Shown here one piece after another: positions 11,655 through 19,437 of a DNA stretch of 32,110 nt. The notes beneath the pieces were generated by a model. That model saw nothing but the letters and a program-made list of their open reading frames with translations. It was not told where the DNA came from and did not search any database. The stretch is taken from the NCBI GenBank assembly GCA_031296165.1, contig JARLGF010000101.1:1-32110 (forward strand), read 5' to 3'. The stretch is from Occallatibacter sp. (GTDB lineage Bacteria; Acidobacteriota; Terriglobia; Terriglobales; Acidobacteriaceae). Numbering within the stretch: the first letter of the stretch is position 1; each line of letters starts with the position of its first letter. The translations under genes were made by a program, and so were the position numbers.

Positions 11655-13355
11655 CTGTTCGCCGAGCTCGTCAGTAATCTCAAACTCGCCGCCGGCCTGC
11701 CCCATATCCATCTTGGGGAGCTGCCGCTGCGGGTAGCCGCATACCTGGCGTTTGCTCCCCAGAACAGCCTTCGCCATTACATTAAGGTGCTGCAGACCAC
11801 CGATCGGACCTTCAAGGGCCTCTATCACTGGAATTACTTTGACCTCGCCATGCTGCTGCCCTACTTCGCCGTCATGATCGGTCTGTCCGTCTATGGCGTC
11901 CACCGCTACACCATGGTCTACAACTATTACAAGAACCGCAAAAACTATAGCCCCGATCCGCCGCGCCACTTTGACGTGCTGCCGCGCGTCACCATCCAAC
12001 TGCCCATGTTCAACGAGCAGTTCGTCATTGACCGGCTCATTGAGGCTGTATGCGCCATGGATTATCCCAGCGACAAGCTTGAAATTCAGGTGCTGGACGA
12101 CTCCACCGACGAAACCCAGGCCGTGGCCCAGGGCCTTGTCGATCGCTACGCTGCCCTGGGCCATCCCATTGTCTACATTCACCGCACCAACCGTTACGGC
12201 TACAAGGCCGGTGCGCTCGATGCCGGGCTCAAGGTAGCCAAAGGCGAATTCGTTGCCATCTTCGACGCCGACTTCGTTCCCCCGCCCGACTGGATCATGA
12301 AAGTGATTCACCACTTTGCCGAACCCGAAATCGGCATGGTGCAGACTCGCTGGACCCACCTCAACCGCGACTACAGCATGTTGACCCGGATTGAGGCCAT
12401 CCTCCTGGATGCCCACTTTGTCATGGAGCAAGGCGCCCGCTCCCGCTCCGGCGAATTCTTCAACTTCAACGGCACCGCAGGCATGTGGCGCGTCAAAGCC
12501 ATTGCCGACGGCGGCGGCTGGCAGCACGACACACTCACTGAAGACACCGACCTCAGCTACCGCTCGCAGATGGCCGGCTGGAAGTTCAAGTACCTGCCCG
12601 ATGTCGAGTGCCCGGCCGAGTTGCCCATCGAGATGACCGCCTTCAAAACCCAGCAGGCGCGCTGGGCCAAGGGACTGATTCAGACTTCCATCAAGATTCT
12701 GCCCCTGGTCTTTCACTCCAACATCTCGCGCCGCAACAAGTGGGAGGCCGTCCAGCACCTCACCGCCAACCTCAGTTACCCGCTGATGATCATCATGACC
12801 GCGTTTCTGATTCCGGCCATGGTCTGCCGCTTTTACCAGGGCTGGTTCCAGATGCTGCTCATCGACTTTCCGCTGTTCACGGCATCCACCTTCTCCATCG
12901 CCGTGTTTTACCTGGCCAGCCAGCGCATCCTCTACCCGAAAAGCTGGAAGAAGACCTTTTACTATCTTCCCTTTCTCATGGCTCTGGGCATCGGCCTCAC
13001 CGTCACCAACACCAAGGCGGTCATGGAGGCGCTGTTCGGCATCAAAAGCGCCTTTGTCCGCACCCCCAAGTTCCGCGTCGCCAAAAAGGGTGAAAAGTCC
13101 CAGGCCGCCAAGTACCGCAAGCGCCTGGTGCTGGCCCCGTGGATTGAGATGTTCCTTGGCTTCTACTTCTTTGTGGCCATTCTCTACACCTTCTCCAACC
13201 ACAATTACTTCACCGCCCCGTTCCTGATTCTCTTCGTAATCGGCTACTGGTACACCGGCCTCATGAGCCTGCTGCAGGGCCGCTTTGAGCGCTGGCGCAC
13301 CGGCAAGCCCGAATCCCAGGACGCCAGCCCCAAGCCCTTCCCGGTCGGGGTGTGA
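11655..13355 (+). CDS. Processive family 2 glycosyltransferase (cellulose synthase-like), probable CTG start
   Basis: A membrane glycosyltransferase of 566 residues from the CTG start. The catalytic GT2 signatures are D148-D149 in LDDSTDE, D204-A-D206, E296-D297 in TEDTD, and Q333-Q-A-R336-W337, which is the QxxRW motif of processive enzymes that polymerise or extend beta-linked polysaccharides. A hydrophobic region precedes the domain and about four membrane segments follow it, with a basic cytoplasmic loop (RVAKKGEKSQAAKYRKR). The first ATG or GTG in frame is the GTG at 11787, which lacks a spaced ribosome binding site. The frame continues upstream with coding-like codons to CTG 11655, which has GGAGG at the ideal 6-nt spacing. 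The product (cellulose, mannan or other) cannot be told. No bcsB-like or bcsZ-like gene is nearby. Confidence 0.88.
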   Translation: MFAELVSNLKLAAGLPHIHLGELPLRVAAYLAFAPQNSLRHYIKVLQTTDRTFKGLYHWNYFDLAMLLPYFAVMIGLSVYGVHRYTMVYNYYKNRKNYSPDPPRHFDVLPRVTIQLPMFNEQFVIDRLIEAVCAMDYPSDKLEIQVLDDSTDETQAVAQGLVDRYAALGHPIVYIHRTNRYGYKAGALDAGLKVAKGEFVAIFDADFVPPPDWIMKVIHHFAEPEIGMVQTRWTHLNRDYSMLTRIEAILLDAHFVMEQGARSRSGEFFNFNGTAGMWRVKAIADGGGWQHDTLTEDTDLSYRSQMAGWKFKYLPDVECPAELPIEMTAFKTQQARWAKGLIQTSIKILPLVFHSNISRRNKWEAVQHLTANLSYPLMIIMTAFLIPAMVCRFYQGWFQMLLIDFPLFTASTFSIAVFYLASQRILYPKSWKKTFYYLPFLMALGIGLTVTNTKAVMEALFGIKSAFVRTPKFRVAKKGEKSQAAKYRKRLVLAPWIEMFLGFYFFVAILYTFSNHNYFTAPFLILFVIGYWYTGLMSLLQGRFERWRTGKPESQDASPKPFPVGV

Positions 13356-13364
13356 GGAGAGGCC

Positions 13365-13658
13365 ATGCAAGAGCCCATTCAGGAGCCAAAGGTTCGATGG
13401 GACCCTCGCAAGGCCTCGATAAATCTTCGCAAACACAAGGTTTCATTTGACGAAGCCGCCACGGTTCTTGACGACCGGCTGTCGATAACAAAACCCGACC
13501 TGGATCACTCCATTGCGGAGAACAGATTTCTCACTCTTGGACTATCATGCATACATCGGCTTGTTCTTGTAGCCCACACAGAAGACCCGGACGAGATACG
13601 CATCATCAGCGCACGGCTGCCCACGCGGAGTGAACAGAATGCCTACGAAGACGAGTGA
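13365..13658 (+). CDS. BrnT-family (DUF497) ribonuclease toxin
   Basis: A 97-residue protein typical of the BrnT/DUF497 family of RelE-like ribonuclease toxins. Visible features are WDPRKASINLRKHKVSFDEA near the start, DDRLSIT, then ENRFLTLG, LVLVAHTE, and the conserved ending IRIISARLPTRSEQNAYED. BrnT toxins cleave RNA and are neutralised by a partner encoded just downstream. The ATG follows AGGAGAGG and lies 9 bp after the glycosyltransferase stop, so it may be read through from that gene. The following gene overlaps it by 20 bp, the usual toxin-antitoxin arrangement. Confidence 0.88.
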   Translation: MQEPIQEPKVRWDPRKASINLRKHKVSFDEAATVLDDRLSITKPDLDHSIAENRFLTLGLSCIHRLVLVAHTEDPDEIRIISARLPTRSEQNAYEDE

Positions 13659-13863
13659 ATCCTCAAAGTTCAAAGACACCATGCGCCCGGAATACGATAT
13701 GAGTGGCGGAGTCCGGGGAAAATATGCACGTCGTGTCAAAGGCGATGTGGTGATGGTACCCATCGCTCCCGACGTAGCTGCCGCCTTTCCCGATGCCGCG
13801 TCGGTCAACGAGGCGCTGCGCGTGCTGCTCAAGGCCGCGAAAAAAATGGCTCCGGCGGCTTAA
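13639..13863 (+). CDS. Putative antitoxin partner of the BrnT-like toxin
   Basis: A 74-residue protein overlapping the toxin gene by 20 bp. It contains MRPEYDMSGGVRGKYA followed by a VAAAFPDAASVNEALRVLL segment that could form a DNA-binding ribbon-helix-helix-like or dimerisation unit. Similar small proteins accompany DUF497 toxins, though the sequence does not look like classical BrnA. The ATG at 13639 has GGAG 8 nt upstream. An in-frame GTG at 13630 is less likely. The antitoxin role is inferred mainly from the overlap with the toxin gene. Confidence 0.7.
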   Translation: MPTKTSESSKFKDTMRPEYDMSGGVRGKYARRVKGDVVMVPIAPDVAAAFPDAASVNEALRVLLKAAKKMAPAA

Positions 13864-13919
13864 TTGGCTATTTCCAGGTGTTTGTCACGTAATCGGGCTA
13901 AACTATCCCTGAGGCAACC

Positions 13920-14324
13920 ATGCTGACCGCCGAAAAGGTTCGCGCCGTACTTGCGGGGTTTACGCCGACCCAAGAAAAAGTCGATCTTGCCGTCAAGGCC
14001 GCCGTCGAGATCGCGCAGCCGTCGCGGGTCATTCTCTTTGGCTCCTGGGCCCGTGGCGAAGCCAGATGGGATAGCGATCTGGACTTGGCGGTATTGCTGC
14101 CCGACTCCTCGGAGTCTCATCTGGGTAGCGTTCACCGCAGTCTGCGGCGCAAGCTGGATGAGTTGCCCATGACGATCGATCTGGTGGTGGTTACCGAGGG
14201 CTTCGCAGGCCAGTTCCGCGGTTCGATCAACTCAATCTATCACCGGATTCTTCAGGATGGACTGGTAGCGTATGAGCAACGGCCCGTACTCGCAGGCACA
14301 GATTCTTCTCATCAAGGCCTCTGA
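13920..14324 (+). CDS. MNT-type nucleotidyltransferase (antitoxin of an MNT-HEPN pair)
   Basis: A 134-residue minimal nucleotidyltransferase. It has the full GS-x10-D-x-D signature: G41-S42 in LFGSWARGE and D53/D55 in DSDLDLAV. A third acidic strand follows at TIDLVVVTE. In MNT-HEPN toxin-antitoxin pairs this protein neutralises a HEPN ribonuclease, in studied cases by AMPylating it. Here the downstream HEPN frame begins inside the end of this gene and is truncated. The ATG has GAGG at good spacing. Because the partner is broken, the gene is probably an orphan. Confidence 0.85.
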   Translation: MLTAEKVRAVLAGFTPTQEKVDLAVKAAVEIAQPSRVILFGSWARGEARWDSDLDLAVLLPDSSESHLGSVHRSLRRKLDELPMTIDLVVVTEGFAGQFRGSINSIYHRILQDGLVAYEQRPVLAGTDSSHQGL

Positions 14325-14403
14325 AGACGAAAAGGCCCTTCATGTGCCTGAAAACCCCGAGTCCATTCTCGGCTTTCAAACTACATCGTCCCGACGACAG
14401 TAG
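14272..14403 (+). pseudogene. Truncated HEPN-domain gene, MNT partner remnant
   Basis: An ATG at 14272 opens a 43-codon frame overlapping the last 53 bp of the nucleotidyltransferase gene. Residues 1-35 (MSNGPYSQAQILLIKASEDE, then ALHVPENPESILGF) match the usual start of HEPN proteins paired with MNT nucleotidyltransferases. In those proteins the next residues are a FHAQQAVEKLLKA-type helix. Here the sequence changes to QTTSSRRQ and a stop (TAG 14401-14403, with a second TAG next to it). The RxxxxH ribonuclease motif and the remaining roughly 90 residues are missing. I read it as a decayed toxin. Confidence 0.65.
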
Positions 14404-14769
14404 TAAGCTTCACCGCGGTCCTTTCACCAACAATCAGTTCACTTGCCGCCGTTGTGCAGTCCATTCCCGAGGCTGCCCCCTACTGGTTTGCAACGAAAAT
14501 CCCGGCCCGGCCATCTACTTATTGCACACTGTTAAAGCTTCCCTGCCGGCGTTCATCGTTTAGCCTGGCAACACAGGCTGCATAAAAACTCAATCCCGCG
14601 CGAGTTGCGCAAAGTTGTGTGAAAGGGCACGACTTCAGTCGTGCCGCAAGTGCTTCAAAATAAAGGATGGGCTTCAGCCCCTGCAGAAAGATCTCATACC
14701 TCCTAGACCACCAGAAGAAGACCTTTTTCCGCAGCCTGAACAGCCCCACCGATCTCAAGGAGGACTCCC
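14404..14769. other. Gene-free spacer downstream of the HEPN remnant
   Basis: No supported gene lies in this stretch. Short open frames on both strands (14342-14563 plus, 14519-14758 minus) lack family resemblance, and the minus one simply reads through the hairpin element at 14626-14680. The segment 14404-14620 shows no further HEPN sequence that I can recognise. The last bases hold AAGGAGG, the ribosome binding site of the next gene. Confidence 0.6.
14626..14680. repeat. Double hairpin element with TTCA loops
   Basis: GGCACGAC-TTCA-GTCGTGCC (14626-14645) is followed 23 bp later by GGGC-TTCA-GCCC (14669-14680). Both are perfect stems with the same tetraloop sequence. Elements of this look recur between genes in acidobacterial genomes as far as I recall, so I call it a dispersed repeat rather than a terminator. 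No T tract follows. Confidence 0.55.
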
Positions 14770-15744
14770 ATGAAAGCAGCTATCGTAGCCGCCGCTGGCA
14801 AGGCGCCCGTCTACGGAGACTTCGACGCCCCCATCCCCAGCGAAGGCCAGGAACTCATCTCCGTCCGCGCCGCCGCGCTCAGCAACCTCACCAAAAACAG
14901 GGCGTCCGGCTCCCACTACAGCTCCGCCGGCATCTTTCCCGCCGTGGCTGGGACCGATGGTGTCGGGCTCACGCCGGACGGCCGGCGCGTTTACTTCGCC
15001 ATGCCTGACCCACCCTACGGCTCCCTCGCCGAGCTCTGCCCCATCCAGCCCCGTCGCTGCGTAAAAATTCCCGATTCGCTGGACGACATCACCGCCGCCG
15101 CCATCGCCAACCCCGGCATGTCTGCCTGGGCCGGGCTCGTGGAGCGTGCACACCTTGCCGCCGGAGAAACCGTCATGGTCAACGGAGCCACGGGAACCGC
15201 CGGACGGATCGCCGTGCAACTGGCGAAACATCTCGGCGCTGCTCGGATCATCGCCACAGGCCGCAACTTGCGGGAGCTTGAAGAGGTCAGGCAGCTAGGC
15301 GCGGACATCGTCATTCCCTTCGCCCTCGGCGCGGATAACCCCTCAGGCGCGAGCCAGTACGAAGAGGCCCTCAAGCAGGCGTTCTCCGCCGGCATCGATG
15401 TTGTCATCGATTACCTCTGGGGCGACAGTGCGAAGATCGCAATCGCCGCGCTCTCTCAAACCATCGAGGATAGGCCGGTCCGCTTCGTCCAGGTCGGCAC
15501 TGCCGGCGGCGATCTCAGCATCGCCCTTCCCGGAGCTGCCCTCCGCTCTGCGGCCATCACGCTCATGGGCAGCGGCTTGGGCAGCGTAAGCCGGGCTGCC
15601 CTGGTGCAGTCCATCCAAAACGTCTTCCAGGCAGTCCAGCCGGCAAACCTGCAGATTGCCACCCAGGTGGTTCCCCTGGCCGAGCTTGAAAGCGTATGGG
15701 AGCGGGCTACAGCCAAGCCCAGAGTCGTCTTCACCATCGGCTGA
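14770..15744 (+). CDS. Medium-chain dehydrogenase/reductase, quinone oxidoreductase-like
   Basis: A 324-residue NAD(P)H-dependent oxidoreductase of the zinc-free quinone reductase branch of the medium-chain family. The N-terminal GroES-like domain has the pattern MKAAIVAAAGKAPVYGDFD and FPAVAGTDGVGL. The cofactor domain has VNGATGTAGRIAVQLAKHLGA near 140-160, the nucleotide-binding loop of these enzymes. The cysteines and histidines of the catalytic zinc site of true alcohol dehydrogenases are not seen. The ATG has a strong AAGGAGG. It stands alone, with spacers of about 370 bp before it and 900 bp after it. The substrate is unknown. Confidence 0.87.
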   Translation: MKAAIVAAAGKAPVYGDFDAPIPSEGQELISVRAAALSNLTKNRASGSHYSSAGIFPAVAGTDGVGLTPDGRRVYFAMPDPPYGSLAELCPIQPRRCVKIPDSLDDITAAAIANPGMSAWAGLVERAHLAAGETVMVNGATGTAGRIAVQLAKHLGAARIIATGRNLRELEEVRQLGADIVIPFALGADNPSGASQYEEALKQAFSAGIDVVIDYLWGDSAKIAIAALSQTIEDRPVRFVQVGTAGGDLSIALPGAALRSAAITLMGSGLGSVSRAALVQSIQNVFQAVQPANLQIATQVVPLAELESVWERATAKPRVVFTIG

Positions 15745-16433
15745 GGTGCGCGCGGTTCGATGCAACTCTGACCATCCAAAATGATGCGCTCAGGTTTCCC
15801 ACCCATTTTGCGTTCTTTGCGAAATGGATGGGAAACCACGAACCAAAGCCGCGCAGCGTGCCGCAGCACCGCCCATGAAGCGAACTCTGCTTCATGGGGT
15901 GAAGGGACAGGTTTTCGTCGCTGGCATGGAAAAAGGCCCTCTGGCACGATGTTTTTACGGGCAAAATCCGCCAAAAACAGCCAATCCATCCGAAATGACG
16001 CGCTGGCGAGCAGGTTTCACCGCCTCTGGAGAGCCGATTTTCACGGGTGGCCCAGCCCTGACCGTCCAAAATGATCGGGAGTCCGGTGCCTCGCTGTTGG
16101 GTGCCGGGGAGACCACGAACCAAAAACGGGCCGCGTGCCTGCCCCACCGCAAGGTATTTGCAGATAATTACCCCACCCAGGCGCACAATTATTCCATGGT
16201 GCTTTTTTGAGCCAGGCAGTTGGCCTGATCACCGATCCACCGGTCCATCCCAAAAAGGCGAATCTGTGCCCATTCATCGTGGCATTATCGCGATGAGTGG
16301 GCCGCCGGGCCGCAAAGGGATGCCACCGAAAGGAGTTTTCAACCCGATGCAGAAACGTCAAAATCTCGCATTACGGTACATTAACCTCCAAAACCGCCCA
16401 AAAACCTCATATAAGTCCTTTGTTATCTAAGTT

Positions 16434-16461
16434 TTGACATATAACCCTTTTAGAATCTAAT
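16434..16461 (+). promoter_or_regulatory. Candidate guaB promoter
   Basis: A perfect TTGACA (16434-16439) is followed after 16 bases by TCTAAT (16456-16461), five of six to the -10 consensus, within a locally AT-rich stretch. It would give a leader of roughly 190 nt containing a run of nine G and the hairpin at 16609-16651. A second -10-like TACAAT at 16595-16600 has no matching -35 box. Confidence 0.5.
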
Positions 16462-16608
16462 TTTTACGGCGATACCCCTACCGTAACTCGTTGAAACTGG
16501 AGAACATGACTATCTACATAGGGGGAGGGGGGGGGTACCCCTGGACGAAAAACGTCACTATACACGTTCTCCCGGGCTTCCCGCCCCCCTCCGTTACAAT
16601 AGATTGAA

Positions 16609-16651
16609 GCGCCTGCCGCGCCGGGAAAAGAATTCCCGGCCCGCCAGGCGC
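16609..16651 (+). promoter_or_regulatory. Long GC-rich hairpin next to the guaB start codon
   Basis: The arms 16609-16627 and 16633-16651 pair at 17 of 19 positions around a 5-nt loop (AAGAA), with ends GCGCCTG and CAGGCGC. The hairpin ends only 10 nt before the guaB ATG, where a Shine-Dalgarno sequence would lie, and none is visible. No T tract follows. It could control guaB translation or stability. Confidence 0.55.
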
Positions 16652-16661
16652 ATCAAAGCAT

Positions 16662-18185
16662 ATGCTAACCAAAAATCTACCGGAAGCTCTCACCTTCGAT
16701 GACGTGTTGCTGGTGCCCGCCTACAGCGACGTTGTCCCCACGCAGGTCAGCACGCAAACCCAGTTGACCCGCGCCATTACGCTGAATACTCCGCTGCTGT
16801 CCTCCGCCATGGACACGGTAACCGAGTCGCGAATGGCCATCGCCATGGCCCAGATGGGTGGCATAGGCATTGTGCATCGCAACCTGACCATCGCCGACCA
16901 GGCCGGCGAAATCGACAAGGTCAAGCGGTCGGAAAGCGGCATGATCGTGGACCCGGTCACCATCGGTCCCGACCAGATGATCGGCGACGCCCTCGAAGTC
17001 ATGCGCCGCTACAAGATCTCCGGCGTACCCGTCACCCAGGGTAAAAAGCTGGTCGGCATCCTCACCAACCGCGACCTGCGCTTTGAAACCCGTACCGACG
17101 TGCCCGTCGGCGACGTGATGACCAAGAAAGATCTGATCACAGTCCCCGTCGGCACCACGCTTGAAGAAGCCGAGCTCATCCTCCACGAGCACCGCGTGGA
17201 AAAGCTGTTGGTGGTCGATGATCAATACAATCTGAAGGGCCTGATCACGGTCAAGGACATCCAGAAAAAGCTCAAATACCCCAACGCCAGCAAGGATGAA
17301 AAAGGCCGGCTGCGCGTCGGCGGAGCCATCGGTGCCACGGGCGACTTCATGGAGCGCGCGGCTGAACTGGTGCGCGCTCGCGCGGATGTGCTGGCCATTG
17401 ACTCTGCGCACGGTCATTCCTCGCGCGTGCTCGAAGCCGTCCGCGAGGTCAAGAAGCACTTCCCCAACGTGGGCTTGCTGGCTGGCAATGTGGCCACCTA
17501 CGAGGGCGCAATGGCGCTGATCGACGCCGGCGCCGACGCCATCAAGGTTGGTATCGGACCCGGTTCCATCTGCACCACGCGCATGGTTACCGGGGCCGGC
17601 ATGCCTCAGATCACGGCCATCTCCGAGGCCGCCCGCGCCGCCCGTGAGCGCGACATTCCAGTCATCGCCGACGGCGGCATCAAGTACTCCGGCGAGATCA
17701 CCAAGGCCATCGCAGCAGGCGCCAGCTCGGTCATGATCGGCTCGCTGTTTGCCGGCGTCGACGAGAGCCCCGGCGAAACCATCCTCTACCAGGGACGCAG
17801 TTTCAAGAGCTACCGCGGCATGGGCTCTTTGACCGCCATGAACCAGGGCTCCGGCGAACGCTACTTCCAGAGCAACGCCGATCTGGCCAGCACCGAGATG
17901 GGCACCGAGGGCGTGGTTCAGCGCGAACGCGGCAGCCACAATCGCCTTGCCAAGTTTGTCCCTGAGGGCATCGAGGGACGTGTCCCCTACCGCGGACCGC
18001 TCGAATCCATGGTCTACCAGCTTGTTGGCGGACTGCGTTCCGGCATGGGCTACCTGGGCTGCGGCACAATTGCGGAACTGCAGGTGAAGGCGCAGTTCGT
18101 GCGCATCTCCGGGGCCGGCCTGCGCGAGAGTCACGTCCACGACGTGATCATCACCCGGGAGGCCCCGAATTATCATGTCGAGTAA
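16662..18185 (+). CDS. guaB: Inosine-5'-monophosphate dehydrogenase
   Basis: This 507-residue enzyme oxidises IMP to XMP with NAD, the committed step of GMP synthesis. The barrel begins [15 protein letters not shown]. Two CBS domains (about 95-215) interrupt it, with the pattern [21 protein letters not shown] and [20 protein letters not shown]. The catalytic loop is GPGSICTTR with Cys304 as nucleophile, followed by [12 protein letters not shown], the flap [10 protein letters not shown] and the C-terminal [11 protein letters not shown]. The length is normal for the family. The ATG at 16662 aligns with the family start, although no ribosome binding site is seen; a long hairpin occupies that place. 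The vanZ-like gene overlaps its end by 11 bp. Confidence 0.97.
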   Translation: MLTKNLPEALTFDDVLLVPAYSDVVPTQVSTQTQLTRAITLNTPLLSSAMDTVTESRMAIAMAQMGGIGIVHRNLTIADQAGEIDKVKRSESGMIVDPVTIGPDQMIGDALEVMRRYKISGVPVTQGKKLVGILTNRDLRFETRTDVPVGDVMTKKDLITVPVGTTLEEAELILHEHRVEKLLVVDDQYNLKGLITVKDIQKKLKYPNASKDEKGRLRVGGAIGATGDFMERAAELVRARADVLAIDSAHGHSSRVLEAVREVKKHFPNVGLLAGNVATYEGAMALIDAGADAIKVGIGPGSICTTRMVTGAGMPQITAISEAARAARERDIPVIADGGIKYSGEITKAIAAGASSVMIGSLFAGVDESPGETILYQGRSFKSYRGMGSLTAMNQGSGERYFQSNADLASTEMGTEGVVQRERGSHNRLAKFVPEGIEGRVPYRGPLESMVYQLVGGLRSGMGYLGCGTIAELQVKAQFVRISGAGLRESHVHDVIITREAPNYHVE

Positions 18186-18654
18186 CCAGCGCGACCTCAA
18201 ATTCTGGATCGGTGCCTGGTGGCCGGTGGCGGTAGGCATCGCTGTCATCGCACTCGAGTCCACGGAAACGCTCGGCTCCGAGCAGACTTCGGGTCCGTTG
18301 CGGTTTCTCTGGGAAGCTGTTTTCGGGCAAGTCGGCGACGCGCGGTGGGAGTTCATCCATCACCTCATTCGCAAGTCAGGCCACTTCCTCGGCTATGGCG
18401 CCATCGGGCTGGCATGGCTGCGCGCTTGGTGGTTGACGCTACCCCATTCGCGCTTCCTGCAAGACGCGCTGCTCGCGCTTTTTGGGACAGCGCTATTAGC
18501 CGCAACCGATGAGTACCACCAGTCATTCCTGCCCAATCGCACCTCATCACCCTGGGACGTTCTCCTGGACTGCTGCGGAGCCATCACGCTGCAATTGCTG
18601 ATCTACATCTCCATGCGCCTGCTGAGACCCAAACGGCTTGCCAGAGCGGCGTGA
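18175..18654 (+). CDS. VanZ-like membrane protein
   Basis: A 159-residue integral membrane protein of the VanZ-like family. It has about four hydrophobic segments and the family signatures [13 protein letters not shown] (near 65-77) and [21 protein letters not shown] (near 120-140). VanZ confers low-level teicoplanin resistance in enterococci, but most family members have no known function, so no resistance role should be assumed. The ATG overlaps the guaB stop region by 11 bp, indicating translational coupling. The gene converges with the rplQ end of the ribosomal cluster. Confidence 0.85.
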   Translation: MSSNQRDLKFWIGAWWPVAVGIAVIALESTETLGSEQTSGPLRFLWEAVFGQVGDARWEFIHHLIRKSGHFLGYGAIGLAWLRAWWLTLPHSRFLQDALLALFGTALLAATDEYHQSFLPNRTSSPWDVLLDCCGAITLQLLIYISMRLLRPKRLARAA

Positions 18655-18758
18655 CCCCCGCTTTGCTTCCGAGCATGTAGACTTGCGCACTGCGAGCACC
18701 CGGGAACGGCCTCGATCTGATTGAGATACTTTCTGATCGCCAACAAGCTATAAACAAG

Positions 18759-18791
18759 CACGGGCGCATCCCTCGATGGGATGCGCCCGTG
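18759..18791 (-). terminator. Terminator of the ribosomal protein cluster, possibly bidirectional
   Basis: CACGGGCGCATCCC (18759-18772) and its exact complement (18778-18791) form a perfect 14-bp stem with a 5-nt loop between the convergent vanZ-like and rplQ genes. On the minus strand it is followed by the weakly T-rich CTTGTTTAT. It lies 44 bp after the rplQ stop. Confidence 0.75.
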
Positions 18792-18834
18792 TGACCCTCT
18801 GTGCGAAGGTTGAGACCACTAGAGAGACGCCGCT

Positions 18835-19308
18835 TTACGCGGCATCTTCCTTGCTGTCTTCCTTTTTGCTCTCTTCCAGTTGCTTCTCCAGCTCGGCCCG
18901 CTTCTTGGCCTTGATGTCGTCGCGCTTCTGGCGCTTGGCATCGAGCTGCTTTTCGGCGCCCAGAAGTTCGATGAAAGCCTTCTCGGCCCCGTCGCCCTTC
19001 TGAAAGCCAGTCCGGACAATGCGGAGATAGCCGCCCTGGCGATCGCCATAGCGAGGAGCCACGGTTTCAAACAACCTCTCCACCGACTTGTCTGTCATCA
19101 GATAGCTCAGGGCCTGACGGCGTGAGTGCAGATCGCCCTTCTTGCCCAGGGTGATCATCTTTTCTACCAGCGGACGGACAGCCTTGGCCTTGGCCACGGT
19201 TGTCTCCACGCGGTCTTCCACGATGACGGACGTGACCAGGTTACGCAACAGTGCGCGGCGGTGGCTGGTGTTGCGTCCGAGCTTGAATCCTGCATTGCGA
19301 TGGCGCAT
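18835..19308 (-). CDS. rplQ: 50S ribosomal protein L17
   Basis: A 157-residue L17, recognised by MRHRNAGFKLGRNTSHRRAL, the AKAVRPLVEKMITLGKKGDLHSRR segment and YGDRQGGYLRIVRTG. L17 sits near the peptide exit tunnel. From about residue 118 there is an extra Lys/Glu-rich, probably helical tail (ending SKKEDSKEDAA) beyond the usual length of about 120. It is the last gene of the cluster, after rpoA, from which it is separated by a heptamer-repeat spacer. The ATG at 19308 is preceded by GAAAGAGAG. A terminator hairpin follows. Confidence 0.96.
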   Translation of the reverse strand: MRHRNAGFKLGRNTSHRRALLRNLVTSVIVEDRVETTVAKAKAVRPLVEKMITLGKKGDLHSRRQALSYLMTDKSVERLFETVAPRYGDRQGGYLRIVRTGFQKGDGAEKAFIELLGAEKQLDAKRQKRDDIKAKKRAELEKQLEESKKEDSKEDAA

Positions 19309-19329
19309 GGTGAAACTCTCTTTCGGAAT

Positions 19330-19435
19330 TTAGCTTCTAGCTTTTAGCTCCTAGCTCCTAGCTTGTTCTGTTTGGCTCGTCCGATAACTGCGTAATCCGG
19401 CACAGCAAAGCTAGAAGCTAGCGGCTAGAAGCTGT
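19330..19435. repeat. AGCT-type heptamer inverted array, rpoA-rplQ spacer
   Basis: Left arm 19330-19364 is five heptamers: TTAGCTT, CTAGCTT, TTAGCTC, CTAGCTC, CTAGCTT. Right arm 19408-19435 is AAGCTAG, AAGCTAG, CGGCTAG, AAGCTGT. The arms are mutually complementary around a 43-nt loop. The right arm ends in CTG 3 nt from the rpoA stop codon. Confidence 0.85.
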
Positions 19436-19437
19436 TC

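Larger units (their letters stand above)
15745..16661. repeat. Gene-free stretch with three degenerate copies of a dispersed repeat
   Basis: No gene is supported here. A motif resembling CATCC(A/G)AAATGA(T/C)GCGCT followed by CAGGTTTC occurs from 15768 and again at about 15984-16020. A third, more diverged copy (GACCGTCCAAAATGATC) starts at 16058. Copies 1 and 3 share a second half containing ACCACGAACCAAA and CGCG(C)GTGCC-like sequence (15835-15863 and 16112-16140). The first copy holds a 19-bp imperfect inverted repeat (15793-15837), and 15872-15898 holds a perfect 10-bp hairpin. Open frames through the repeats look spurious. The last 230 bp carry the guaB upstream signals. Confidence 0.6.

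Noticed and set aside
11787-11789. GTG as the glycosyltransferase start
   Set aside because: No spaced ribosome binding site is present, and the coding-like frame continues upstream to CTG 11655 with an ideal GGAGG.
11517-13436. Upstream extension of the acyl-CoA dehydrogenase frame, antisense to the glycosyltransferase
   Set aside because: The extension has no family match, while the opposite strand has all the GT2 motifs. The dehydrogenase start at 11516 has AGGAGG upstream.
14519-14758. Minus-strand open frame of 79 codons
   Set aside because: It reads through the double hairpin repeat and lacks any family resemblance or ribosome binding site.
15731-16361. Several open frames of about 100-150 codons on both strands upstream of guaB
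   Set aside because: They overlap one another and follow the degenerate repeats. None has a domain signature or a convincing start.
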